Positions 33,180-44,648 of a stretch of DNA of 64,000 nt are shown piece after piece. The translations under genes and the position numbers were made by a program. This DNA is from Heliocidaris erythrogramma (lineage: Eukaryota; Echinodermata; Echinoidea; Camarodonta; Echinometridae), in NCBI GenBank assembly GCA_025617745.1, contig CM046863.1:59848085-59912084 (forward strand), given 5' to 3'. Every line of letters starts with the position of its first letter. Within the stretch, counting starts at the first letter, position 1. A model generated the notes under the pieces. That model did not search any database. It saw only the letters and a list, made by a program, of their open reading frames with translations, and had not been told where the DNA came from.

Positions 33180-36100
33180 CATAAACACTGGCATAAGACA
33201 TAAGTAACAATACAAGAACGAAAAAAGTAACAAACAAATAACATAGGATTACACAAAATAGCAGGCAAGTTTGGTATTTAAGTGGATTGATAGTTCAGAA
33301 GGTAATTTTTGTATTTTCTTTTAAAAGATTGCAGCGAAGGACATTGTTTTAATACTGATGGCATATTGTTCCACACAGTCGGTCCATTATAACTTACAAC
33401 TGTTCTAGAGAAACTGTAACGGTAGAAGGGGATGTATAATTTATTGGCGTTTCTTGTTGAATATTTGCTTATATTACTATTATAAATAAAATAATTATTG
33501 AATATATTAGGCAAAATATTTCTATGATAAGAAAACATAAATGATGCAATTTGAAAAGTGTATAAATCATAAATCTTCAGAATTTTCAACTTTAAGAATA
33601 ATCTGTATGAGCCAAGTATGACGAATTAGTAATAACTCGTAGTGCCCGCTTTTGTAATCGAAAAAGTTGTCGCATTAAGTAAATTGCACAGTTACCCCAT
33701 ATAATATTGCAATAACTGGTGTGGTAATATCATAGTATTATATAATTTGACAAGAATGCGCAAAGGTAAATCACTTTTCAGTCTGTTCAGGATTCCAATA
33801 AACTTAGAAATATTATTTGTGATGTGATTTACATGTTCTTTCCAACTCAGATTTTCATCGATAATTACACCTAAAAATTTCGTAAACGGCACCTTTTTAA
33901 TTTCAGTATCATTAATATACAATTTTATTGTGTTGTCTTCGACTTTCTTATTTTTGGTTTTAAAAATCATTAAAGAAGTTTTATTGACGTTTATTTGAAG
34001 CCTATTATATAGCTAGAAGCCATTGCTTTATTTCATTCATTTCATTATTTAAAGTATCATTTAATTGGATAGGATCCTTCCCAGATAAAAATAGACTTGT
34101 ATCATCGGCGAATAATGTGGCAGATAAAACGTCACTGACATATACTGAATGTCGTTGATATACAATAAAAAAAGCAGAGGCCCTAAATTGGATCCTCAGA
34201 CTGTGAATAAATTTTATTAATACAAACATACTGTTTTCGGTTGCTTAAATAACTAATTATCCATTTTAATACTTTTCCTCTAATTCCATACGAAGATAAC
34301 TTGTCTACTAAGATATCATGATTAATACAATCGAACGCATTTGATAAATCTAAAAATATCCCTACTGTTCTGTTTTTATCTTCAAATGCTTTAGCAATTT
34401 TTTCTGTAAAATCAATCAAAGCATGAACAGTATACAAATGATGCACAGGTCTGAGTGCGTCGGTAGGAATTGTGTGCATAAGGTAACTATGGAATGTTTA
34501 ACCCACGAGGCGCAGCCGAGTGGGTTTAGACCAGTTTCCATAGTTACCGCATGCACACTATTCCTACCGACACACGAAAAAACATGTGCATCATCTGTTT
34601 TATAGAACAGTAGACAAATTCTTGCCAAAAATTCATTTTTTTTAAATCATTACCAGTGCATGGCAAATTTACCGGATGCATGAAAAATTTACCGGATGCA
34701 TAATAAAGAAAAAACCCTTATACAAGGGCATGCTACAGGCTTGAACTGGTAAATCACTTTTATGCATCATAAATAGATTTTACGAATTTAATAAGTTCAA
34801 TAGAGAACTGAAAATGTGGCTATTTTAGGTTAAATTTCAGAATTTCATTTTTCTACAAGTGTTAAGAGTCTTGACCCGAAGCTAACTAATGTCAATTATT
34901 TTTTTTAAATTTAGATCCGAGTTAAATAAGAATCCACGACAGTCAACAACTAGCCTAAGTTAGATCTAATCTAGTATCTAGCCTATTTACATGACATGAA
35001 TTAATTTTATCAATCAATTTGAAGAATTCATACAATGCTTCTGAGAACTTCAAGTGAAAGTCTTGCCGTCATATTCACTTTTCAGTCAGGCCAGTCAGTG
35101 TCGCTGCACAGTGAATGTAACCGATGCAAATGGATGCAGCGGCCAGCGTACAGCCTGTGACTGTAACGCAGTAGTGGCACTGCACTGCACTACACTGTGT
35201 GATGTGAGCGAGATGTGTTCATTTTAAGTTTTAACATTGAAGTTTTTCATTCTATCGCTGTATCTGGGTTTTTTTTTGTTTTTTTTGATCGGGTATAAAT
35301 TTAATCGGATCATATTGGGCTTACCATAAAAATCCGAAGTCAATAAAAATTAACATCTAATCTTGTCTCATTTTCTTGCAATTCTCCGTCTGTAAACAGT
35401 CAAATATCGTAGCTCTCTCGCACTCGCATTTTAGAAGGATATCGTTTTGATCTCGCTATCGATAGCGCATATCGCGGCTTAATTCATGCATCCAGTACAA
35501 ATTGATCAATGCCTCTCAACCAATCAGATTGCAGGGATTTCTGGACCCGTTCTATAATACTGTATACCTGTCTAAAACCAAATTGCTTACTGTATAATAT
35601 GTTATATTTAGATATAAAAGAAATTAGTTTATCATATACAATTTTTTCAAATATTTTACTGAATACTGATAATATGGATATTGGCCTATAATTCGTCACT
35701 AATGCTTTATTACCACCTTTAAAAACAGGAATTACTTGTGCATTTTTTAATGAGTTTGGAAAAACACCCCTTTCAAGGGACAGATTAATAATATTGCACA
35801 AAGGAGTTACTATTGCATTGATGGAATATTTAACCGCTTTAACACTAATGTCATCGTAACCTGCACTTTTATCTACATCCAATTTAGAAACTATATCACA
35901 AACCAATGCCTTTGATACTGGTGTAAAATACATTGACTGGCAAACGTTGTTCCACAAGTATTTCTTGAAATCTTCTTTTCCTGAGTGGTTACTACTAGCT
36001 TCATGAATTTGAGACCCAATGGTACTAAAATACGTATTAAAAATATTGACAATTTCATGTTTATTTTCAATTACCTCTCCATTATTTTCAATTTTATAAT

Positions 36101-37060
36101 CATCTGTTCTATTGTTATTTTTTGTTAAAATATTATTAATTATTTTCCATGTTGCTTTAGCATTGTATTTTACATTATCAAATTTATGGTCATAGAATTC
36201 ACGCTTCTTCTGACGGATAAAATTATGAACAACATTTCTATGTCTTTTATAAACATTTTCTCTATAAGAAGTAGGATTCTTTAAAAACTTCTTATACAGA
36301 ATATATTTACGTTTACACATCTTTTTTACTTCATATGAAAGCCAAGGCTTATCTATAACACTCCCTTTTTTTCTCACATTAATAGTTGGAAAACTCTTAT
36401 CGTATAATTGGGTATATACTTCCCAAAATTTGTCGTATCTTTCATGAACACTATCTATGTAATTCAAGAATTCCCAGTCAATAAACTGTAAATTTATACA
36501 AAAATCTTTAATGCTTTCATCATCAAATTTTCTTCTGGTGTAATGTACATTTGAGCCGTTAGGAAATAAATTTGATTTAATTACTATGAAGGGAGTAAAA
36601 TGGTCACTAACATCTGTTGTAACTACACCAGATTTTAAGACTTTTTCGGAATGATTATAAAATATATTATCCAATATGGTTGCGGAATGACTGGTTATCC
36701 TTGTGGGTTTATGTATTTGGGGAGTATAATAAAAGGTAACAAAGGTATTGAAAAAGTCATATGTGTGAGAGGTAGAATCTATGTGCATCAAATCAACATT
36801 AAAATCACCCATGACAATACACTCTTTTTTTTTTGTTAGAAATCTTGCTTAAAGGTAATTGTAAAATATCATTAAAATCTTTCAATGATTGACTCGGAGG
36901 TCTGTAAATGACACCAATAACATAAATTTTTGATCCACAGTACACTTCAATAAATAAACTCTCAATGTAATTATTAAAAATATCTAGATGAAGTCTCCTT
37001 ACAAAGTTCAAACATTTACTTACATACATGCCAACTCCTCCCCTTATTCTAAGATGATAC
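33180..37060 (-). mobile_element. LINE (CR1/jockey group), 5'-truncated and interrupted
   Basis: On the minus strand the order is: the end of an APE-type endonuclease (GVIYRPPSQS, then MGDFNVDL and TILDNIFYNH) and a linker (PWLSYEVKKMCKRKYILY). Reverse transcriptase follows with TNYRPISILSVFSKIFEK, FGFR, FLDLSNAFDCINHDIL, LFADDTSLFLSG and KFLGVIIDENLSWKEHV, and then the C-terminal NGPTVWNNMPSVLK. At least four frame changes separate these blocks (near 36830, 34200, 34000 and 33650), so it is dead. The 5' end starts within the endonuclease at GGVGMYVSK, so the first part of ORF2 and all of ORF1 are missing. A 1.1-kb element is inserted between FGFR and the TVHALIDF block. Confidence 0.9.
34436..35561. 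mobile_element. 1.1-kb insert in the LINE, with a compound hairpin at one end
   Basis: The insert splits the reverse transcriptase frame. GTATAC occurs at both junctions (34430-34435 and 35562-35567), and the 8-bp flanks CAGTATAC and CTGTATAC differ at one base, so they may be a target duplication. The left 155 bp fold back on themselves: arms 34440-34495 and 34535-34592 around an inner AACCCAC/GTGGGTT stem. TATAGAAC words occur near both ends in opposite orientation. There is no coding content. The superfamily is unknown. Confidence 0.65.
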
Positions 37061-37070
37061 TAATATCGTG

Positions 37071-37132
37071 TGTTTGGAGCCAGAAGGGCATTAAGTCCCA
37101 TCATTTGTAAAGAGTTAAAGCCCAGTGGCTCC
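37071..37132. repeat. Short inverted repeat GTTTGGAGCC / GGCTCCAAAC
   Basis: TGTTTGGAGCCAGAAGGGC and GCCCAGTGGCTCCAAACA form an imperfect 60-bp hairpin just beyond the LINE 5' end. It may be a small MITE remnant. Confidence 0.5.
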
Positions 37133-37210
37133 AAACAGACGTTATATAAGACCCTTATAAAAATATGGTAGAAATAAAGACGAATTATGATTAGTCAAAT
37201 TGATTGGACC

Positions 37211-37511
37211 CAGTGGCGGATTTAGGGGTGGGGTCACATCCGGCCCGTGCCCCCCCCCCCACTTTTCAAAGATATATATGCACTGTGCCCCCTTTTTTCG
37301 ATTGTGCCCCCCTTTTTAGAACAAAACCCTTTTTTTTGTTTTTTGTTTGCTTGTCAGGGAATTATGGAGGGAATATGGACCACCCCCCCCCCTCCGAGCG
37401 AATTTTCGATGTCTGACGAAAAAAATTGTTTGTCTCCACCCTCCAAAAATTGATAAACCTGCATTTGTGTCCCCCCCCCCCCCCTTATACAAAATGCTGG
37501 ATCCGCCACTG
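37211..37511. mobile_element. hAT-like MITE with 8-bp target duplication
   Basis: The left end is CAGTGGCGGATTTAGGGG and the right end is TGGATCCGCCACTG. The flanks ATTGGACC (37203-37210 and 37512-37519) are identical 8-bp direct repeats. CAGTG-type ends with 8-bp duplications fit the hAT superfamily. The 301-bp body is rich in C runs and has no transposase. A second, degraded copy lies at 52406-52612. Confidence 0.85.
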
Positions 37512-37584
37512 ATTGGACCTGCTATATTGCTTTTAGTGTTGTTTGGAGTCCATTCTTTTTTTTCATTAGAGAGACTGATTTAGT

Positions 37585-37847
37585 GGGGGAAAGGGGGGGG
37601 GGGGGGGGGTCTTTTTTTTTGGGGGGGGGGGTGATTCTCCCAAAGGATATATTTTATATATGGGTGTGCGCCGAGGTGTACCAACAGAGGTATACTTGTG
37701 TGACTAATTGGACAGTCAAACACAATAGATGCCTTTATTCCGTCGGGCTTGTGTGGCTATTTTTGCTGCTTGTGTGGCTATATGAACAATAGAGAGAACA
37801 AAGGGAAAGACACACAAGTATACCTGTGTGTGTGTGTGTGTGTACAC

Positions 37848-37885
<38 letters not shown>
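37585..37885. repeat. Poly-G, (TG)n, (TA)n and (GA)n tracts
   Basis: Two G runs near 37588-37632 are separated by a T run. Then come (GT)n at about 37826-37842, a short TA tract and (GA)n at about 37858-37885 leading directly into a palindrome. Confidence 0.9.
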
Positions 37886-37890
<5 letters not shown>

Positions 37891-38044
37891 TGAATGAATT
37901 CCAGAGAAGACATTGGTAATGCATTGAATTCCAACTTTTTTAATTAATTTTTTTTTTTTTTTTTATTTTTTATTATAATAATAAAAAAGTTGGAATTCAA
38001 TGCATTACTAATGTCCTCACTGGAATTCATTCATTGTATCTCTC
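37881..38044. repeat. Palindrome with 61-bp arms and a T/A-rich loop
   Basis: The left arm (37881-37941, with GCAATGAATGAATTCCAG and TGCATTGAATTCCAAC) is matched by the right arm (37984-38044) with only a few mismatches. The 42-bp loop is poly-T with TTATTATAATAAT. An (AT)n tract follows at about 38078-38104. A strong cruciform or hairpin is expected. Confidence 0.85.
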
Positions 38045-38079
38045 TTCATGCTCTTCCAACACGCGGTTATGAAATGTCA

Positions 38080-38111
<32 letters not shown>

Positions 38112-38162
38112 CAAAAGTCAATGGTTAATGAAACAACTGTTAAGAGATGAAAGAATTCATAT

Positions 38163-38186
38163 TTTCGCCCATAGGGCTTCATCAGG
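38163..38186 (-). ncRNA. Hammerhead-ribozyme-like core motif
   Basis: The minus strand reads CCTGATGAAGCCCTATGG followed by GCGAAA: the conserved CUGAUGA box, a GCCC/GGGC stem II, and the GAAA box. I could not find a convincing partner for stem III or a cleavage-site triplet upstream, so a complete ribozyme is not shown. Related motifs are known from Penelope-like and other non-LTR-type elements. Confidence 0.4.
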
Positions 38187-38189
38187 AAT

Positions 38190-38810
38190 GTATTAAAGAA
38201 AATGCACACAAAACATATATTCATTATTATGAAAACGAAGACAAAATTGTAGATGAATATAATGATTTCTCATTTCCCCCATGAAAGCTGCACGGGGCGG
38301 GGTGATTGTACGATTGTAACCCCCCCCCCCTTCAAAACCAGGGGTGCAATGTATACTTGTCTTTCAATTTTTTATTTTCTTTTTCTTTTTTTCTTTTTAT
38401 TTTTTTGCACGCTGTTTACAAGGTGTTGCAGGCAGCCCATTCATGTTATAAGAATCTTTTCTTGTTGAGGAGTCTAGTTTATATTGCTTTTCAATGACCT
38501 TAAACTGTCCTTCATAGGAGGGAAATCAGCGCCATAATAAGCAGGCCACATTACGCTGACCAAAATAAGTACCACAGAATCAGGGGCGTAGCCTCATTGA
38601 TGGCTGGGGGTCACATCCCCCCGAATGGAATATTGAAAAAAATAGAATAGAAAAAAGGATGGAAAGGATAACAAAGGGATAATTCATACTGAATGTTTCA
38701 AGTTAGACCGAGCCCCCCCCCCCCCCTTTTCCTCCGTTATTTATAGAGCAATTGGATTTCTAAAGATCTTTTAGAGCCAAGTGAGATTCATCAATCTTTT
38801 ACACTGAATT
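38190..38810. other. Unassigned, with C runs and a possible hAT-type end
   Basis: C runs lie near 38320-38330 and 38707-38722. CAGGGGCGTAGCCTCATTG near 38580 looks like the terminal word of a common class of small hAT-like elements, but I see no matching right end. Confidence 0.4.
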
Positions 38811-38815
38811 TTGAC

Positions 38816-40180
38816 TTAATTCTTGATTATGTGAAACTGTAATTTAATAGTAAACCAGCCAAACATCAAAAAAGGCTCTAGAAAAAGATTCGACGGCATT
38901 TTGGGGTAATGCTCGGCATCCATTCTTAAAGTCTTGCAAAAATACTGACGAATAACGTACGGGCGGATGCCACGTGCATTTTTGCCTAAAAAATACCATT
39001 TTTGGCTCAAAATTTGAAAGAATGTCAAAAATCACAATTTTTATTTTTTTGACCTACTATATAATACCTGATTAAGACTTTTCAAGGGATATCAGATTTA
39101 TTTTGAGTTTCAAGTTATAAACCTGATTAATATACAATTGAAAGTTGGATATTACACACACATGTATGGCGTAATGAAACATAAAATTGTGATTTACTCA
39201 AAATAATAGGTTTTGAAAACCACCAATATTTCAAAGTTTTTTACCCAACATAAATTTGTAATTTTTAACACTTTTTCTTTATTAAACATATCATGTATAT
39301 TGTCATGTCACACACAGGAAAGAAATTATCCGATAAGCCGATAGATAACTCATTTTATGTTATCCCAAACGGAACGATGTTTACTGGATGCGCATTTTGA
39401 CTGAAAAACACTATTTGAAGGTACAAATAGAGTGTACATGTACAAAGGCAATTATCGCATGTATTATCAGTATGGTCTATGGGCCAAAAACTGAAATGTC
39501 CCCACCTCCTTGGAAATAATCTTAAATGATTTTTTTTTTCTGTTAGATGGGACCATTAACTCTCAAAATGTGCTTCTTTGCCCTAAATTAAAAGGTGGGC
39601 GTGACCACAAGGGCTATTACCATGGCAACGGATCAAAAACAATAGAATTTCAAGAAATTGTCATGTATTCGTGATTAAGAAAGTACAAAAGCACATTGTA
39701 ACATTTTAAAATAATGTATTAAAAGTTTCTCACTTGATTAAAACCCAAATAAGAGTTATAAAAAGTGTTCATCGTGTTTGAAAATGGCTGTTTCCATGGA
39801 AACAGTAAGAACAAAACTGATATTTGAGCAAAATCCCTTGATGCTACCTAAAAAAGAGGTAAGTATTGATATTGATCATTATTATTTTCTCTTTTACAGG
39901 ACACTCACTTATAACTTGTTTTAGTAAAGGGGTGATGGATGTGACTACTACATGTGTAGGCCGTTACCATGGTAACAAATATATTATTGTGTTGTATTTC
40001 TAACAAAATACTGTGGTTGTTTTCAACATGAAATAACGGTAAACATCTTTTGCCGTCTGTTTTATTATATTAAAAATTTTAGTTAATTAGAGTAGATCTA
40101 AATTTGATTTATAAAAACTGTTGCCATGGAAACAGAATGTTAATGAAGATAAAATCTTTCAAAGAAAAAAATGTGACCTA
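38816..40180 (-). repeat. Repeat B, long copy, minus orientation
   Basis: Inverted relative to 46800-48120 and colinear over about 1.35 kb. X-box-like palindromes lie at 39616-39629, 39790-39803 (GTTTCCATGGAAAC), 39963-39976 (GTTACCATGGTAAC) and 40130-40143 (GTTGCCATGGAAAC), spaced 174, 173 and 167 bp. No ORF or transposase. Ends are not defined by terminal repeats, so the class of element is unknown. Confidence 0.8.
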
Positions 40181-40288
40181 CCAAATACAAAATAAATGTT
40201 AAACAAACTGAATTTGAACAATATCGAATGAATCATTATATTATATTTCACCGTAGCTATCACCGTAGAATCAGCTTGTTTGTCTTAA

Positions 40289-40874
40289 AGGCCAAGTCCA
40301 CCCAGATAATGAGTTGAGTTGAATCAGTAGAGTTAAATTAAATAAACGGAACAGTAAACCAATATCAAAATCGGATAAAAATAAGAAATTTACGGCATTT
40401 TGAAGTTTTGCATTGTTTCGTAAAACAGTGATATGAATAACATGGGCTGTATGCAAATTAGTGATCCGATGATGTCATGAGCTCACTTTTCCTTTTGTAT
40501 TTTATTATATGAAATTTCAAATATTTCATTTTTTTCATAGATGTTTATAAAGATGCTCTTCATTGTATCACAATAAGTTATACTAATGATGATCGTACAC
40601 ATTCTACGAGGAGTCAAACTTTGTTTTACATTCAGAAAACTGAAATATTTGAAATTTCATATAATAAAATACAAAAGGAAAAGTGAGCTTATGGCATTAT
40701 CGGCTCAATAATTTGCATACAGCCCATGTTATACATATCATTGTTTCATGAAACAATGCAAAACATTAAAATGCCATAAATGTCTTGTTTTTTCCGATTT
40801 TGATGAATTTTAACCTTTTTTTGTTTAATTTAATTTGATTGATTTAACTCAATTTTGGGGGGTGAACTTGGCCT
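40289..40874. mobile_element. TTAA-flanked long-TIR element (piggyBac/Kolobok type)
   Basis: TTAA (40285-40288) then AGGCCAAGTCCACCC; GGGTGAACTTGGCCT then TTAA (40875-40878). The inverted arms extend inward for roughly 250 bp with gaps, for example GCTCACTTTTCCTTTTGTAT mirrored by TACAAAAGGAAAAGTGAGC. The four-base TTAA target duplication fits piggyBac or Kolobok. The 586-bp element is non-coding and therefore non-autonomous. Confidence 0.85.
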
Positions 40875-40879
40875 TTAAA

Positions 40880-41990
40880 GTTGGTTGCGGATGTGTTCCT
40901 CATGGATGTTGTCATTGTTAATAATGAGTGATACATCACGAAACTATTGGAATTTGAAAATTACACACATTCCTAATTGAACAACATGCAAGCAAATGTC
41001 CATTCTTAATATATATATTCTGAGCTTTCAATTCAAATCTTTCTAAATATTAGAAAGAAGTGTTTTGACTAAACAGTGTCAAAATTGTTGCTCGCTCACA
41101 AACTTTAAAAACTGTCAAGCTGATTTTGAGCTATACAGAATATTAGCACCCACCCCATCAAAATTACGTCTGCATGGCTTTCATCATTTGGTCGACCACT
41201 CGGAAGTCGGTCTCGCCAAGGTATATTGATAATGTATCAAAATCATATTGAATATGTAAGAAAACTTGCCTACGTACGTTGTAGGATGCATGGGCCGGTC
41301 ACATAGCAGTTCCCTATAACCGAATTGCAGTCCCAAATCAGCCCCTGGCAGTGTCCAACTATTTTATTGTAGTGAAAATCGGTGAAGTCTGATCGGGCCT
41401 TTACTGTCAGAGACACAGAACTTATGGTTTAAAACCTTATGACTTATGATTAAAACCCCTCTCTTTTAACATGTTATGTATGCTGGTTGATGCTAATGTG
41501 AAGGTTATTATCAGAGCAACAAAATACTATCGAAGTACACTAATACATCAAGTTCATAAAATAAAAGAATAAATAAATTAAAGTCTACAAATGAAATGAT
41601 TATACTCATGCAAAATTATTCAAGGATTAATCATCAGTTTTCAACATTATACTTGTAATTATTTATATAATGCTGAATCAGATTTACCTCAAAATTGTAA
41701 GTTACAATTTGCGATATTGCGTACTGAATCAATGGTTGACAAATTCTTTGATATACCGGATTTTCTTTTAATTTGTCGTGCAAAAGCCCAGCCCACCCCC
41801 CCCCCCCCCCCCACCCGCCCGGGATCGACAATCATGTTTGGGAATCTCAATACCACTTAGCTATCTCTTCCCTTTACATGAGAAATCCCTGATAATTGTT
41901 CCATGTTCTAACAAATGTTGTACATCTGACAGTCAGATACATGCAAAAGTGGTACGTTCTTGGGGTGAACAGTTTCTCATTTTAAAAATA
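40880..41990. other. No recognisable gene; C run
   Basis: A C run lies near 41796-41812. Otherwise AT-rich sequence with short frames only. Confidence 0.45.
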
Positions 41991-41999
41991 TCCCCAAAG

Positions 42000-42700
42000 T
42001 ACCCCTTTTAGTTAGGAAAAATTAACCCTTTTTATACTTCAGAAAAGTGTCACCTTTTCTTTCTAACTGATGCCAGTTCCACATTTTTATAAAAGTCTCC
42101 CTTACCCCCTATGATAAAAGCCACCCTTAACTGGTATACCCTATATCCCTCCACCCCAATAGTTTCTTTATAATGTGTGTTTATTCAGTAGAATTGTTGA
42201 GAGTTCTGTTACATTACATCACAGCACAGCAGAATAACTAATATAGTAGCTATATAAATTTATCTAATTATTAATAAATGTTCCCTTTTCACCTCTAAAA
42301 ATGTCCCTTTTATAAATATACGTTCCTTTTTGATAAAACCCCTATTCAAATCTGATACGTGCCCCTTTTCCTTCGATAAGTGCTTCTTTTCCTTTGCATC
42401 AACATTTTTGTTTTCATTCTCATAAGCTGAAAAGTATCCCTTCATCTATTATTCCATTATTGATTCTGAGAGTTACCTGTTTTACTTAGACAAGTACCTA
42501 TTCTTTTTTTCAATAAAGTGATCCTTTCCCTCTAATAGGTGCTCCTTTTCATCTCTGTTGAGTGCCATATTTATCCTCAATATTATTGCCCCTTTCATTG
42601 TGATACATGGCGTTTTCCTTCCATTAAGTGCCCTTTTGACCCTTAAACAGAGTCATTTATTTTATAAAATATCTTATCCTTCTAATAAGTGCACAAGTTA
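42000..42700 (+). repeat. Degenerate word array TAAGTGCCCCTTTTC
   Basis: More than twelve loose repeats of a 25-35 bp unit follow the pattern (A/T)AA(T/G)TG(C/T)YCCTTTTC. Examples are AATGTTCCCTTTTCACC, ACGTGCCCCTTTTCC, ATAAGTGCTTCTTTTCC, AGGTGCTCCTTTTCATC and TAAGTGCCCTTTTGACC. It is non-coding and resembles the other word arrays in design. Confidence 0.65.
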
Positions 42701-42837
42701 TCCGGGGGTAGTTTTCCAGGGTGTAGTTGTTCTAGAATCGGTCATATTATGTCGTCAGAACTTAAACCCTCCGTTAAAAAAAAACCAAACATAAAAACAA
42801 AATAAACATTCCCTTGTAAATAAAATCAACTTAATGA

Positions 42838-43200
42838 ATACGATTGTGCCGGCCCCGCTTCGGAGAAAGAAGATCCCGTTTATGCTACCAATTATTTTTT
42901 TTTTTAAAGTTTAAATAAAATTTGCATTGCCTTAAATACGATTGTGCCCCCCCCCCCCACTTTGTAGAAAGAGGATCGCGTTTATGCTATACATTATTAT
43001 CAAAAGACAAGTGTCAACAAAGTTTGATCGGTCGCTACGCTCGCTCGCCTAATCAAAATTACCATTCCCTTAAATACGACTGTGCCCGCCCCGCCCCTTG
43101 TCAAGAAGATTCTTTTTATGCTGCCAATTTCTTTCAATGAGAAGTATTACTATTTTTTCTGCTCGCTCTCTACACTCGCTCGCCCAGTCAAAACATAACA
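42838..43200 (+). repeat. Three tandem units of 100-140 bp
   Basis: AATACGATTGTGCC recurs at 42838, 42937 and (as AATACGACTGTGCC) 43075. Each is followed by a C-rich block, a GAAAGA(A/G)GAT or AAGAAGAT word and TTTATGCT. The second and third units end in CGCTCGCTCGCC or TCGCTCGCCC. Confidence 0.75.
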
Positions 43201-43360
43201 TTCCCTTATTACATATGATACTTATTCAAATCGAACATTAAAAAAGGGACTCGCTCGTGAATATGAAATTAACACTCATTTGATGTGGAACAAGTGATTG
43301 TAGGTGGTGCTTTAATTAGAAATTGGCAAGGAAATATTCGAATTAGATTTATCGAATAGA

Positions 43361-43640
43361 GGTGATGTGGTCTAGTGGATACGTCACCGGACTGTGGATA
43401 TCATGGTGGATCTCAAGATTCGCGGTTCGAGTCCCGCCACGACACGAATGTCCTTTGGCAAGACATTCATCTACATTCGCCACTCTCCACCCAGGTGCAG
43501 TAAATGGGTACATGGTAGGAATTTATTCCTTGACTGCTTTCAGCGCCTTATAGGGAAAGCTGGGCTAAATCCAGGGTAATAATACTACTTCGGCGCTTAG
43601 AAACATATGTATTCAGCGCAATATAAATGTTATGTATTAT
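43361..43640 (+). mobile_element. tRNA-derived SINE
   Basis: The 5' part has box A (GTGGTCTAGTGGATAC) and box B (GGTTCGAGTCCCGCC) in tRNA-like spacing. The middle contains AAATGGGTACATGGTAGG. The 3' part reads CAGCGCAATATAAATG and ends in a short ATTATT tail. This layout (tRNA head, unrelated body, short A/T-rich repeat tail) is that of a SINE of about 280 bp transcribed by Pol III and moved by a LINE. It shares body words with the fragment at 61927-62158. Confidence 0.85.
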
Positions 43641-43901
43641 TATTCATCATTAAATGAAAATAGACTCACGGTTAATATAGGCTGAGAACAAATTATTCTA
43701 TTACTTGATTCTGCACCTGCCCCTCACCCCCCAGGTTCGTTGGTAAATTAGTGGTCTCTACACCTCCCCCCCCCCCCCCCCCACCTCCAACTCAGAAAGG
43801 CCTAGCTACGCCCACGGGTCTATCCAGTCTTTCATGATGACATTGTACTTTGAACCCCACTAGGATGACTTTTTTTCCTCTTCATAAGAATCTGATGTCA
43901 C

Positions 43902-44079
43902 CAGCAGATCTAGGATTTTTCAAAGTGGGAGGTGGGGGGGGGGGGGGGGGGGGTCTCGATGTGAAAGAGATAAGCTAAAAAACGAAAGGCCTCTGCCACC
44001 AAAATAGGGGGCAGAAGTCCTAGATGTCAGTCAGGGATAATTTTAAAAAGCTCCCCCCCCCCCCCCGGATCCACCACTG
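43902..44079. mobile_element. hAT-like MITE, 178 bp
   Basis: The left end is CAGCAGATCTAGGATTTTT and the right end is CCGGATCCACCACTG. The flanks GATGTCAC (43894-43901) and GGTGTCAC (44080-44087) are 8-bp direct repeats with one difference. It holds a long G run and a C run near its two ends. It is related in its ends to the 37211-37511 element. Confidence 0.7.
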
Positions 44080-44099
44080 GGTGTCACAGCCCGCTATGC

Positions 44100-44640
44100 T
44101 CGATTGGAAATTAAAGGAATATACAGACCCTCACACTCAACTGCACACTGTGATATAAAGAGAGAAACAAATAGGATTATTTGAATCTTTCCCGAGATGG
44201 CTTCAAAATGTAGGGCCTTTTCTGTTAATGCCCCCTTGTGCATGCCCCCTTTCACCCGAAGTTCTTTTTCTGCTGGTGTCTACTTTACCCCCTCCCCCCC
44301 CCCCCCCCTTTGCTGCCCTGGTCTGTGACCAATATTGATTAGTTGCCAACTCGTGATTTTAAGTCGCTACACTCTACATCAACATTAATTACCGTGTTTA
44401 GTTGAAAGCTAACCTTAATGAATATCATTGATATAATTATATACATGCATGTACATGATCTTTGTGTGACTTTCAAAAATAAATTTCAAAAGTACTTTTT
44501 ACGGTTCTTATTTTAGATGACAATCCACAGGAGTTACAGGAACTATGTATGGGATATTTATTAAATACGGGTCATTTTTTGTGTGTTTTTAGTAAGCCTA
44601 TAGTCTCATTAGTACATGGATGTTATCCACATTCCACATT
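44100..44640. other. No recognisable feature; C run
   Basis: C run near 44295-44309 and otherwise unassigned. Confidence 0.45.
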
Positions 44641-44648
44641 AGGCTTAA

